Source: Erythrobasidium yunnanense
Lineage: Eukaryota > Basidiomycota > Cystobasidiomycetes > Erythrobasidiales > Erythrobasidiaceae
DNA: 64,000 bases
Reading direction: 5' to 3'
Assembly (NCBI GenBank): GCA_001600175.1
Contig: BCJC01000005.1
Location: 972,471 to 1,036,470 of the forward strand
Part shown: positions 29,807 through 39,847 of the stretch, one piece after another
Layout: every line of letters starts with the position of its first letter
Position numbering within the stretch: the stretch's first letter is position 1
The notes under the pieces: model-generated
What the model was told of the DNA's origin: nothing
Seen by the model: the letters and a program-made list of their open reading frames with translations, nothing else
Database searches by the model: none
Translations under genes and position numbers: made by a program

Positions 29807-32789
29807 TCAGAAAGTCGATCCCGCCAGAATATCGGCAAGTGATTCGCCAATTCCCCAAGGCGTGCACCGCCGAAGTAGGAGCGCAGCTTCGCAGCGCAGC
29901 CCTACATTATTCACCTGGCAGGATTGCCCATCGATAAAGCCGGGTATGCTAAGGCAGCCTGAACAGCTGATCACGAAATTTCGAGCGGCTGACGAAGGGT
30001 GTAGATTGCCAATGAAGTAGGTTGGGTTTGCATTGTCCCCGGCCGCTTCCGCCAGGGCGTACCAGTCACCTACTTCTGCCGCATCGAAGGGCGCACGACC
30101 ATTGCATCTAGGCGCGTGTGCCAGATAGCAAGAGATGAGCAGTGCTGCGTGGAATATAGCCCTAAGAGAGACTATTCTTCAGATCACTTCCGATTTAAAC
30201 ACAAAAACAGCTCAGCTTACCTTGGTACGATGAACGCCTGGTCCCGAAGCTCAACTGAAGCCAGCAGAATATGAGCACTGTGCAACACGGCTAATCGCGC
30301 CAATGCAGTCACTACCCATTCTTTGATCTGACGGACTGCCTGCGGCCTGGGATTGCCTACTCGTCCAGCAACTTCGTTGATAATGTCGATCTGGGACAGC
30401 CATGAAATGCAGCTGTAGTGCCAGAGAACATGCAGAACTCGCTGTTTCGGAGCTAGCCGATCGTAGAATGTCTCGCCCGGTGATATCGACATCCGACCCG
30501 CCAACATTTTCAAGTGTGCATAGTATTGTTTGGTGGTATAACCTGCCGCATAGAACGCTGTTCCGCTCGCTTGAAGTTCTTGAAAGGCATGAACGTCCAC
30601 CAACTGCTGACATCCCAAAGCAAAGTGGAATAGAGGATTGACGATATGCTTGGCCGCAGTTTGCGATTCCTGGAGCTGTAGTAACCTGTACCATTCTTTG
30701 CTGGTTTGCGCCTCGAACAGGATGTCTTGGTTCTCTTCATCGCTTCCAATGCGAGCAGGAAGGATTCGAGCTACTGCACTATAAGCAGTAGCTTCGGCGG
30801 CGTGGATGATCAAGCCATGGCATGCCCTTGTACAAGAGTGTCAGCATCGCGACAACTAGATAGACGAGGATGCATGTGATCTTACCTTCTCAGAGTTTGC
30901 AGATGTGCCCATTGACGCCAGGCTCGTTCTAAGCGATCGTCATCGAGATTCCTGATCTCGCTGAACGTGGGACTAGGCATATTTGCTAGACGTAGCAAGC
31001 CTGCACGGCGAGCGCAGGTGCAAAGCCAGCCATGAAAGCCTTCTCCCGTATAGAGATGCTTTGCTTGACCCGAAAGGAAGCTGTACGACTGGCCGAGTAA
31101 AGCAGCCATCACCACCGCAACTCTCGTTCGCTCCACCGCCATCCTGGAGTCTCGCTGTTACAATCCTTAGTAAGAGACTTGGTACGTTGTCGCGACAGCG
31201 CCTCTTACAGTGTTTATGATTGCATGATGCAGCTGCTCGTATATTTGTAGGCCGCGCTTTCTTGCCTCGGGAGTGCCCATGAACATGCAGCCAATACTGC
31301 AGATAGATAAGAGTAGGAACTTCGGCGCTTTATCTCTATCGAAGGTAGGCCTATGGAGTATGGGGAACTGTACGTGGAAGAATTTGAAGTATAGATATAT
31401 GCAGCTATCCAAGAAGCTCAGACTCGGAATGAGGGAGCGGTCTTCGACCTGTTCCGTCTGTAAGGACGATTGTCAGCGAAGTCACAAACAAGTCGAATTG
31501 CACGTAAGCGTACCACGACGCGCAACTCATGAACTACATCCTCCGGCGAAGTAATGATCTGAGAAGCTTCATGTGCTGCCTCTGTCGTGTCATCCTCTCG
31601 GATGTCTGCCTGCCATGTGTCTGCTGTCAAGCGGGAATGTAAAGTTGGCCCTTCCGCATTCCTGGCAGGATGCTGAAACAAGCTCGATGTCCCGGGCAGT
31701 GATGCTGATTGGCTTGTATGGCTCGTACGGCTGCCAAGTGCTCTGCTGTCGAGATTTGACGATGAGTTGGGAGCGCCTCTGACTAGAGACAAGGCGGTCT
31801 GCGATCCAGTAACATTGACAGGCGATGCAGGTCGAGATACAGTGTTGAAGAGACCGTTCAATGCCTGTATCTGGGTTTCCCACGTTTCTCCTAAGGTAGG
31901 AGACGGGTCTTGGTACAAGGCCTGATTTGTAGGCTCATTGGATGGAAAGCCCGGTACTTGCCAAAGAGTGAGCGAATCCCAAGCAGATGCGACTTGGTTG
32001 CTTGCTAGGCGTGAGTCTGTGTGAGAAATTGAAAGTATCGTTTGTTCCGTGGGAAAGTCGACAAAATCCTTGAAGTAGGCTTGGAAGCCAGAAAACGGGG
32101 AGAGTTCGTGAGATGTGGGGAATGTGACCTCGTTCTGTAGTGCTTGCATGTTGTCCTGCCATTGCTCAGCCCCGCTGGTGTCTGCAATGGTCTTTGACGA
32201 AGCATGATTTTCTGTAAGATTGGTGACGTGGCCAGGTCGCTCAGAGGAAGCAAATACAGATATGTTGGACATGGTACACCCGTCATCCAAATCTTGACTT
32301 GGTACACTCGCAAACGCGCCAGCATTCATGTTTGATGCCGTGCCGAGGTCTGGAAAGCTGTGTAAGTATATAGTAGCCGTCCTTATGTCTCTCAAGCTTA
32401 CTCTGCAGAATCTGCGACACTCCGCCGTGCGAGTCTGCCGCCTCCGAGACGCTGTTCTCTTGAGTATTCGAGCATCTAGCGGGCACGTTGGAAGGATCTC
32501 CCGCATGCTTAGTGCGCATATGCCGTTTGAGTGCATCAGTACGGGAGAACACCTTTGAGCACTTGAAGCAAGCCGTTCGCGGATCCGGTTCTCCTTGGCT
32601 CGCGACTTGAGGTGTCTCATGGGTTCGCAGATGCCTCAAGAGATGACAGCGTTTACTGAATACGTTTCCACATGTTTCGCAAGTCTTGCTGTCGTCGCTA
32701 TCGCTAGGTGCTACTCGCTTCAGGGTGCTCGAACCCATCGGGACTTCCGGCAACGACATATCTGGCTTTTCTCTCTCGCTCGCGACCAC
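29807..32789 (-). CDS. C2H2 zinc-finger plus fungal-specific transcription factor domain regulator
   Basis: At least six exons, start at 32789 (MVASEREKPDMSLPEVPMGS). Two C2H2 fingers lie at about residues 36-100: CETCGNVFSKRCHLLRHLRT with H, and CFKCSKVFSRTDALKRHMRT with KH (C-x2-C-x12-H-x3/4-H). A long Ser/Thr-rich linker follows. The middle exons carry a fungal-specific (Fungal_trans) domain: LYFKFFHVQFPILHRPTFDR, KFLLLSICSIGCMFMGTPEA, GLCTCARR-type context (GWLCTCARRAGLLRLANMP) and RRACHGLIIHAAEATAYSAV. The last exon starts at 30161 after an intron at 30162-30220 and ends at a stop at 29807-29809. Position between the hydroxylase and the carrier suggests it regulates this cluster. Its end is convergent with the hydroxylase, 152 bases apart. 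Confidence 0.84.
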
Positions 32790-33046
32790 GGAGTGTAACT
32801 ATTATGTATGGTGCATCCTTTGATTGATTCGTGGAGCCAGCGAAGGTCGGATCAACGTTAACGTTAAGAAGCCGGAAACCAAGCTGATGCTTGCAAGGTG
32901 GTCTTTAAGGACACTAATTTTGAGCTTTGAAGGTACATCATACCATACGAATATATGACAACTGAGGACTGCGAAAGATAGTGACAACGCTAAGCCCCAT
33001 ACGGTCCCTGATTGTCTTGCCTTCTACACCGTCATTCTCTAGCTGC
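32790..33046. promoter_or_regulatory. upstream region of the regulator gene
   Basis: The spacer lies upstream of the zinc-finger gene and downstream of the carrier gene. It holds a palindromic AACGTTAACGTT at 32854-32865 and, just beside it, CCGGAA at 32872-32877, which is TTCCGG on the regulator's strand. The second word recurs in the other promoters of the cluster, so autoregulation is possible. Inference only. Confidence 0.4.
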
Positions 33047-34784
33047 CTAGTATTTCCAGCGGAACGCTGGGTGCTTCCAATCCAAATCCTGGATCTCCTT
33101 GACTGTCAGATTGGCCAGAACTGCATCGACATCGACCTTCTCTCGGCGGCGGTTGTCGTATCGCTGCCACAGCAGAAGAAGGATTGAGATGACGAAGATA
33201 CCTGTCGATGTCCCCAAGTTGAGCGAGTTTCCGATTTTGTAGTCGGGGGCGTCGGAGGGCAGGAAGCTCCCTGAAGCAGAAAGCGGGCTCAGTCTCGCAA
33301 GCATGAGGATGGATAGCGCAAAAGAGACTTGCACGTTGACAACAACCCTCCGAGGTTCCCGAACATAACGATAATACCGAATGCTACTGACCTGGAAGTG
33401 TCGGAAATCGTGTTGGCGGATGCGTAGGCGTTTGAGAGGGAACCGAAGTTGAAAGCTCCAGAAGCAATGATGAAAGTAGCTCCATAGCGGACCGTAGGGT
33501 TCTTAGAGACAAGGAACATAATGTATCCAACCATGACCAGCACCGAAGACCCGGTTTGATATATTCCTCGCTTGTCGGTCTTCCACGAGATGAAGGGGAC
33601 GATCATCGTGATGAAGCCTCCAACCAAGTATGGTGGTACAGTGCGGACTTGCTGATACGGAACCGAGTTTCTTGGATATAGAGTTGCGATGATTCTGGGG
33701 AGGAAGAACGCGAGGCCTTGTACTGTGACGTTGATCAGGCCGAACATGGTTGCAATGACGAGAACAGATGGATTTGTAAGGCCTTTGAGCACCTTCTTGA
33801 CGTCCATCTTGTCCAAAACCTCGGTCGAGCCAACCAATTCTGACTTGACGCGCCCAATGGCCACCGCCTTCTCGCGTTCATTGAGCCATCGCGCTGTACC
33901 AGGACGGTCCGTCAACGTGAAGTATGATACCACTCCGAGGATAGCTGTGATGAGACCTTCCACCTATGTTATTGGTCAGAAACGACAAAAAGGGAAAAGG
34001 CAGGCCGGACCCACGAAGAAGAGCATTCTCCATGTGTGCAGATTACCGATGGCTGGAAGCTTTAATATGCCGCTAGCAAGAAGCCCCCCGAAGGCGCCCG
34101 CCAATGGTGCAGCCACGATGTACATGGCAAGACGGAAGACCAGCTCAGACTTTCGGTACCAGCGCGAAAGATAGTACGCGATCCCGGGAAGCATGCCTGC
34201 TTCGAAGATACCGAGAAGAAACCGAACAGCGCATGCTTCTGCTCTGTTGTTGACGTATGCTGTGATGAGCGAGAAGATTCCGAAGAGACTGTGGTAGCTG
34301 GAAGAAAGCGGCCAGGCCCGAAGTACTTGCAAGCCAGACTAGAGGGAATCTCGAACAAGATGTACGAGACGTAGAAGGAAGAAAGGACGATGTTGTAATC
34401 GTAGCCCTTGAACTTGAGGTCGCGTCCTAATCCAGCTATATTCGCGTTACCAATGTTTGCACGGTCGATGAACGCGAAGAGGTAGAGCACAAAGACTGTG
34501 GGAATGATGCACAGATCGATCTTGAGTCGGATCTTGGCCTCCTCCTTGGGGTCAAAGTGAATAAGTGCGTGGCCGTATTGATCGGTCGCGACCTGCGGCA
34601 GATATGATCAGCTCGACAGAGTATAGAGTCAGAGAAGACCTACATGACCTCTCTTGGAGATCTCCTCAGCGGTCTCTTCAGCAATACCATCGACTTCATT
34701 GTGAGCTATATCGTGCTTCTCGAGGTCATTGCTGCTGTCGTTCGCTGGAACAGACTTGAGGGCAATACCTTGTTGAGACTCCAT
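33047..34784 (-). CDS. MFS carrier, anion:cation symporter type (Dal5/Tna1-like)
   Basis: A multi-exon gene, start at 34784 (MESQQGIALKSVPANDSSND). A hydrophilic N-terminus is followed by IDLCIIPTVFVLYLFAFIDR and ANIGNANIAGLGRDLKFKGY, the classic first-helix signature of the ACS branch. Later segments include LSSFYVSYILFEIPSSLACK, RFLLGIFEAGMLPGIAYYLS with RWYRKSELVFRLAMY, LTDRPGTARWLNEREKAVAI, and IGNSLNLGTSTGIFVISILL near the end. The C-terminus DWKHPAFRWKY is usual for this group. ACS carriers take up organic anions such as nicotinate, allantoate or aromatic acids. Beside the decarboxylase it probably imports the pathway's hydroxybenzoate. Introns near the middle were not all placed. Confidence 0.86.
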
Positions 34785-35104
34785 GGATTGGTGATGAAGA
34801 AACACAACCTGGAGTCAAGTTCAGTTCTTATGGGACGCCCAGCTTTCGCCAAAGCGGGCGCAGCGAGCGACCCCACTGGAATCCGGGGTACTAAGCCAAC
34901 ACATTATTGGAAGGGAATTCCGGCCTCCAGGCTTCTCTTCCAAAGGGCGGTGGTGTAGGAGAGGCCTTGTGGAGGTCCTGCTGACATGAAGAGCGTGAGG
35001 AAATCCGGCAATTCTTGAAATGCCGACGGGAGGTGAAGTGTGTCTGCACTTTGTTCACGCCTCATCTTCTTTCTTTCTTCATTATAAGCATCCGTTAAGA
35101 CAGT
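34785..35104. promoter_or_regulatory. shared promoter of carrier and decarboxylase genes
   Basis: Two cluster genes diverge across 320 bases. TCCGG cores occur at 34882-34886, 34919-34923 (inside TTCCGG, 34918-34923) and 35004-35008, with GATCCGGGG-like context at the first (AATCCGGGG). The same core is found in the 27.2-27.6 kb spacer. The region therefore may hold the binding sites of the cluster regulator. No further known site was recognised. Confidence 0.45.
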
Positions 35105-36436
35105 ATGAGCACTCTATCCACTGCCAATTTCGACAAGGAAGATCCGCCTCGACGCGTGACTTGCTTTGAGAACTTGAACGAGTATCGATACAAGAGATGC
35201 CTCATAGGTATTGAGGAGCATTGCGGAGTTCCATTCGACTTTCCAGACAGACCCAGTACCGAGCATTTCGAGGAGGTAAGTCGGACGTTGCGCAGTGAGC
35301 AACCTGGACGCTGATACAGTCCCAGCAGGAATATGCGTTTCAAGCTGGGTTCATGAAAGATGTCAAGAATCGTCTGGTGGACATCGAGCTTCGCTTGAAG
35401 ACCATGGATAAGAGCGGCATCGCTGCTCAGCTGCTCAGTCTCGCAGAACCTGGATGTCAAGGCTTCAGGGCAGACGAGCTGGAGAAGTCAGTACGCTTCG
35501 CCAAGGCCGCCAACGACTTTATGTACGAGAACTACTGCTCCAAGTACCCTGAGCGCTTCTTTGGTATGGCTGCCGTACCAACGCAAGACGGAAAGGCTGC
35601 AGCCGAGGAACTGGAGCGATGTGTCAAGAAGTACGGCTTCAAGGGTGAGCATAACCAGATTGTGACTTCTCGACGATGTAATTTCCTACTGATCATGGCC
35701 TCTACAGGCTGCCTCATCAACGGCTTTACTCCAACGGCCAACCCGGATGACAATCTGTACCTCGATATGCCCATGTACGAGCCATTCTGGGCAAAGGTCG
35801 TCGAGCTCGATGTTCCCGTCTTCATCCATCCTCGTGCTCCGGATGATGCCTTCTTCCCTTTGGGCAAGCAATTCCCAGCACTCAAAGGTGAGTCCATTAC
35901 CTCTGCAGAACTCAGAAGAAGCTGACCAATATTCGCAGCCCCCACCTACGGCTTCACTCGAGAGACTGTCGAGCATTGCATTCGAGTGATGTGCTCAGGT
36001 GTCTTTGATCGATTCCCCACCGCTAAAGTCGTGCTTGGACACTTGGGAGAGGGTCTCTCTTTCGCGCTCCCTCGTCTCGACAACCGAATGCGCATCATGA
36101 AGGACGGTGCACACGGCGCACACAAGAAACCGCTTGGCTACTACTTCCAGGTAAAGCATAGCTTTGTTTTAAATAGTATACACCTCGCTAACTGTGTATA
36201 TGCTGCAGAACAACTTCATTTGCCTTACTAGCGGTTACTTCACGACAAGCGCACTGCACCAGCTGATCGCCGAGACCAACACCAGGAACGTCCTCTACAG
36301 TGACGACTATCCCTTCGAGAGCATCGAAGAGCATGTAGAATGGTGGCGCACAATTGGTGTTGGCGAAGAGACCTGGAAAGACATGAGCTACCGAAATGCC
36401 ATTCGCTTGTTCAAGCTTCCCCTCAATTGTGACTAG
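35105..36436 (+). CDS. amidohydrolase-type hydroxybenzoate decarboxylase (gamma-resorcylate/2,3-dihydroxybenzoate decarboxylase-like)
   Basis: Five exons: 35105-35275, about 35320-35644 (three AG sites compete at its start), 35708-35887, 35939-36150, 36209-36436. This is a metal-dependent non-oxidative decarboxylase of the ACMSD/amidohydrolase-2 family. The metal motif is IGIEEHCGVP (Glu37, His39), the barrel His is in VPVFIHPRAPDD, the general-acid His in VVLGHLGEGLSF, and the metal Asp in VLYSDDYPFESIEEH. GCLINGFTPTANPDDNLYLD and MPMYEPFWAKVVELDVPV match gamma-resorcylate decarboxylase closely as I remember it. About 30 residues precede the usual start, without a signal peptide. In context it would turn 2,6-dihydroxybenzoate (or a relative) into resorcinol and CO2. 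Salicylate or 2,3-dihydroxybenzoate are alternative substrates. Confidence 0.88.
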
Positions 36437-36642
36437 GTTGCAGGAGAGCAGTTGTAGGGTAGAGAAGTAGCTTATGTGATCAGTGCATAGAAGCAAAGGG
36501 TTCTGCTAAATGCTCGTTGACCTCGCGCTTTCGGCTATCTGGTGGTGATCCTTCTTCCAAAACATGCTGAAGGCTAGCTTTTGAAGAACAAGCCAGGCAG
36601 CAGAGCTGGCTACTTGCGATACCATATTCAACTATCTACGCC

Positions 36643-36723
36643 ATGGCTTTTCTGACAGTCGCGTCTGCTCAAGCTCCCCTGCTCCCGGTCCAACCGCTCA
36701 ACGGCCCAAACAAGTCTTGCTAG
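36643..36723 (+). other. small ATG frame upstream of F-box gene 6 (possible uORF)
   Basis: An ATG at 36643 opens 26 codons (MAFLTVASAQAPLLPVQPLN then GPNKSC) ending at TAG 36721-36723, 64 bases before the F-box ATG. If the transcript starts upstream it would be an upstream ORF that lowers translation of the F-box protein. It may equally be chance. The rest of the 36437-36787 spacer shows nothing recognisable. Confidence 0.3.
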
Positions 36724-36787
36724 AAAATTCAGTCGACCAGGATGAGCAGCTTTGCTTTCTGGCCATTCGTCGCTTTCACAGTCCGCT

Positions 36788-38158
36788 ATGCAGAATCTAC
36801 CTCAGGAGATCCTGCGGCTCATTCCAGAACATCTCGACACGCGCTCGCTCTGGTTGTTCGCTCGCGCCTGCACCAGTTTCTATGCTCTCTGCAGACCGCT
36901 ACTGTTCAAGAATGTGCACTTGTTGCTGCAGCTCTCTGACGCCGGCGAGTTGGACTTCCAGCAAGTGGAGCGGCATAAGACGATTCTAGCTGCATCATAC
37001 AAGGAGCAAGTAACGGGAAGCTTAGTGCATACCCTGGCAGTGATCTTCACGAACGGCAATAGTAGATACCGCGTCGACCCGCTTCATGCTGGTGTGCTGC
37101 AAGCATTGGCTGCCCTCCTGCAAACGACTACTCAGCTGCGCAAGCTTGTACATGTGGACGTTCCCGGATTTACGATTCCTCGCCGAGTTTCCCAGCGTAG
37201 CACGGATATCATGCGATACCGACAATGCCTCCTCGACCTACGGTGTTTGCAAGAGCTGGTATTCAGGTCGGCGGAGGAGACAGATTCTTCGTGGTGGCTG
37301 GAGGTTCTGCTACCCGCTCTACCTCCCTCTCTTCGAACTCTACGCTTGGCTGTAGACTTCCACGAGAATGCAAATCTTGGAGGGCTGCTCGCAAGGCTTG
37401 GGACTAAGCATACCGCTTCATCCGTTACGCAGCTGTCTTTCGCATGCGCACAGATGGGACAAGCGTGCGATCAACTCTTGGCCTTCCTTATACGCTCTAT
37501 ACCAAGTCTCGCCACACTCAGCATCAACGACATGTATCTGAGCGATGCCAACATCACAGAGCTGTTCGCTGCTTCTCGTACTCATGAGAATCTGTATATA
37601 AACGCTGCAGATATTCCTCAGCTGGACGCTTGTAGGCTCGGTCTACAGCAGCAGCTGGCCCTTCGAGTCATTGCAGTAGAAGCCGGCAGCGACTTCCTCT
37701 ATTATCTAGCACACCTACCGACAGGTATTGCCAGTATCGGCCTCACTATATCTATATCGAGCGCTTCTTCACAAGATACAGAGGTTTCCGTCTCCCTCGA
37801 GCAGGCGCGCCGTGCTATCGAATCCTGTCTCGAAGATCCAGCATGGTGTCCGCACCTGACACAGTTGCAGATTATTCTAAGAGCGACAACAGAACATGAG
37901 GACGAGTATGAGGAGCAATCTAAGGTGGCCGAAACAATGCAGGTGGCCCTGTTGAAGCTGCTGAACAAGCGGAAGATCACACCAAAGACGAACGAAGCTT
38001 TCTGGATGCTTCTACCCTGCGGCAATGACAGCGAGGAGGAGGATGGGGCTGAAGGAGAGATAGAAACTGAAAGCCATGGCGAGAGTGAAGACGAAAGTGA
38101 TTTCACCGTATCGGAATGGGAGGCCTACTTGGGTGTGTCAGCTACGAATGCTGCGTAA
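36788..38158 (+). CDS. F-box/LRR-like protein 6 (456 aa, intronless)
   Basis: A single exon. The first real ATG is at 36788 (MQNLPQEILRLIPEHLDTRS), with LWLFARACTSFYALCRPLLF completing the F-box. Shared blocks: LLQTTTQLRKLVHVDVPGFT, WWLEVLLPALPPSLRTLRLA, CAQMGQACDQLLAFLIRSIP, LSDANITELFAASRTHENLY, GSDFLYYLAHLPTGIASIGL, WCPHLTQLQIILRATTEHED and KRKITPKTNEAFWMLLPCGN. An acidic tail (Glu/Asp/Ser-rich, about 45 residues) is unique to this copy. First of four plus-strand tandem paralogues beside the decarboxylase gene. Predicted SCF adaptor; substrate unknown. Confidence 0.85.
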   Translation: MQNLPQEILRLIPEHLDTRSLWLFARACTSFYALCRPLLFKNVHLLLQLSDAGELDFQQVERHKTILAASYKEQVTGSLVHTLAVIFTNGNSRYRVDPLHAGVLQALAALLQTTTQLRKLVHVDVPGFTIPRRVSQRSTDIMRYRQCLLDLRCLQELVFRSAEETDSSWWLEVLLPALPPSLRTLRLAVDFHENANLGGLLARLGTKHTASSVTQLSFACAQMGQACDQLLAFLIRSIPSLATLSINDMYLSDANITELFAASRTHENLYINAADIPQLDACRLGLQQQLALRVIAVEAGSDFLYYLAHLPTGIASIGLTISISSASSQDTEVSVSLEQARRAIESCLEDPAWCPHLTQLQIILRATTEHEDEYEEQSKVAETMQVALLKLLNKRKITPKTNEAFWMLLPCGNDSEEEDGAEGEIETESHGESEDESDFTVSEWEAYLGVSATNAA

Positions 38159-38469
38159 AGATTTTTCTGATTAGCGCTTTAAGCGTTCAGCATGTACATG
38201 GCAGACGTCTCTGCTGCCTTTGCTAGGTATGTTCACTATGCGCGTGTAATATGGTCCCTCTTTCACTCTCTCGCGCTCTGTAGCTTGCTCTATCGTACCA
38301 ATCGCGAGCATGACTTTGTGTTGATGCACCCTTCCACGAACTTGCCTTCATGCCGCTGCAGGCTACTTGCAAGCATCCAGCCAACGCGACAAGGCTCGAG
38401 CGCGTGCAAGGGTGCAAATTGCAGGGTTTGCTTTCTGACGACTGACTTCACTTGTCCTATCATCTCTCA
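38159..38469. other. spacer between F-box genes 6 and 7
   Basis: A 311-base spacer carrying the terminator of copy 6 and the promoter of copy 7. Stretches such as CTTTCACTCTCTCGCGCTCT near 38260 are pyrimidine-rich, as in many fungal core promoters. No gene was seen. Confidence 0.45.
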
Positions 38470-39699
38470 ATGGATGCGCTACCTCCTGAAGTGCTGCGCC
38501 TGGTCGCAGGACATCTCCATCACTCTGCTCGTTGGCCCTTCGCTCGAACATGCAGGATTTTCTACGGGATCATAAGGCCTTCTCTATTCCGGATCATATC
38601 GCTATCCCTCACTCACTTTGCGGGTCACTTGGACTCCCAGCAGGTTGAGCTGCATGCAGAAATCCTGTCAGGCAAGCAGAGTGGACGAAGTCCAGGAGAT
38701 CATGCGGAGGCGGTCGTCGTACTATTCGAGTGCGGAGATGAATCGGCTCAGGGTGCTATCGCATCGCCGTTGGGTATACTGGAAGCCTTGAGCATGCTAC
38801 TATCAATGACTACCGCCATCCGTAAACTGGTGATCAATGGCATGCCTGGAAGCGTGCTGTCTAGTACAACGGAGAAGCATGCAATGGAGCTGCAACGCTT
38901 CCAACAAGCTCTACGTCAGCTAGCACGACTCACGTCGCTCGAAATTGCGGCAAAAGATGGCGCAGGCAACAACTCATCGCAGTGGCTCCAGGCTGTCCTT
39001 CCTAACCTACCGGATTCAGTACACAAACTCTTTCTTATGCCCATATTTCCGGCAAATTCACGATCCACAGGAGCAAGCTTGCCTCCCACCTATCGCATTC
39101 CAATCAAAGATCTTTATTTCTCGTGTCCTCAGGCGGGAGTAGCGTGTGACAGGCTACTGTCCTCCGTACTAGACAATTCGCCTGAACTCGAGGTACTATG
39201 TGTCGGAGATCAACATCTCAGCGCGGCCAACGTTCAAGCTCTTTTCGGCAAGAACCGCTCGTACGAGCATCTCAGGCTAGAGACAGGAGGTATCCCCGCT
39301 GTGTCCGACTGCAGACGAGGTCTACTTAGCCAGACAAATCTAAAGCATATGGACGCAAGCTGTGGCAGCGACTTCCTGTACTATCTGGCCTCACTCCCGC
39401 CTATTCTCGTGAGCTTGAAGCTAGACATACACATTCTTGATCCTCTGGCTTTCGGCCGCGAACGTGGATGCTTGCTATTAGGAGAAGTATGGGATCTACT
39501 TGAACCCTGCCTCGGGAACCGGGAGTGGTGCCCTCAGCTCTCTCTACTGCACATCAAGCTTAGACCATGGGATGAGGAAATTGGCTTCGATCATTATGAG
39601 GAGGAAGCTATGGATCTGAGAAAGAAAGCACTGAAGCTGATCAGAAAGCGCAAGATCGTGCCGAGAATCAACAAAGGGTTCTGTAAACTACAGGTCTAG
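38470..39699 (+). CDS. F-box/LRR-like protein 7 (409 aa, intronless)
   Basis: A single exon; the first ATG at 38470 gives MDALPPEVLRLVAGHLHHSA with RWPFARTCRIFYGIIRPSLF as the F-box. Shared blocks: TTAIRKLVINGMPGSVLSST, WLQAVLPNLPDSVHKLFLMP, CPQAGVACDRLLSSVLDNSP, LSAANVQALFGKNRSYEHLR, CGSDFLYYLASLPPILVSLK and WCPQLSLLHIKLRPWDEEIG. The WPFARTC motif and SSxLDNSP block define the subfamily formed by copies 7, 8 and 9. Predicted SCF adaptor. Confidence 0.84.
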   Translation: MDALPPEVLRLVAGHLHHSARWPFARTCRIFYGIIRPSLFRIISLSLTHFAGHLDSQQVELHAEILSGKQSGRSPGDHAEAVVVLFECGDESAQGAIASPLGILEALSMLLSMTTAIRKLVINGMPGSVLSSTTEKHAMELQRFQQALRQLARLTSLEIAAKDGAGNNSSQWLQAVLPNLPDSVHKLFLMPIFPANSRSTGASLPPTYRIPIKDLYFSCPQAGVACDRLLSSVLDNSPELEVLCVGDQHLSAANVQALFGKNRSYEHLRLETGGIPAVSDCRRGLLSQTNLKHMDASCGSDFLYYLASLPPILVSLKLDIHILDPLAFGRERGCLLLGEVWDLLEPCLGNREWCPQLSLLHIKLRPWDEEIGFDHYEEEAMDLRKKALKLIRKRKIVPRINKGFCKLQV

Positions 39700-39847
39700 T
39701 GATTAGCTTCAGTGTTAGGCCTATACTAGTCTATATCATGGGCGCAAGTAGATGCGTATCACTGAAATGTTGGACTTCGACTCCTCGCCAACCTTCGCCA
39801 GTCGTCGTGCAAGGATTCACTTCATGAGCGCAGATACACATCACATC

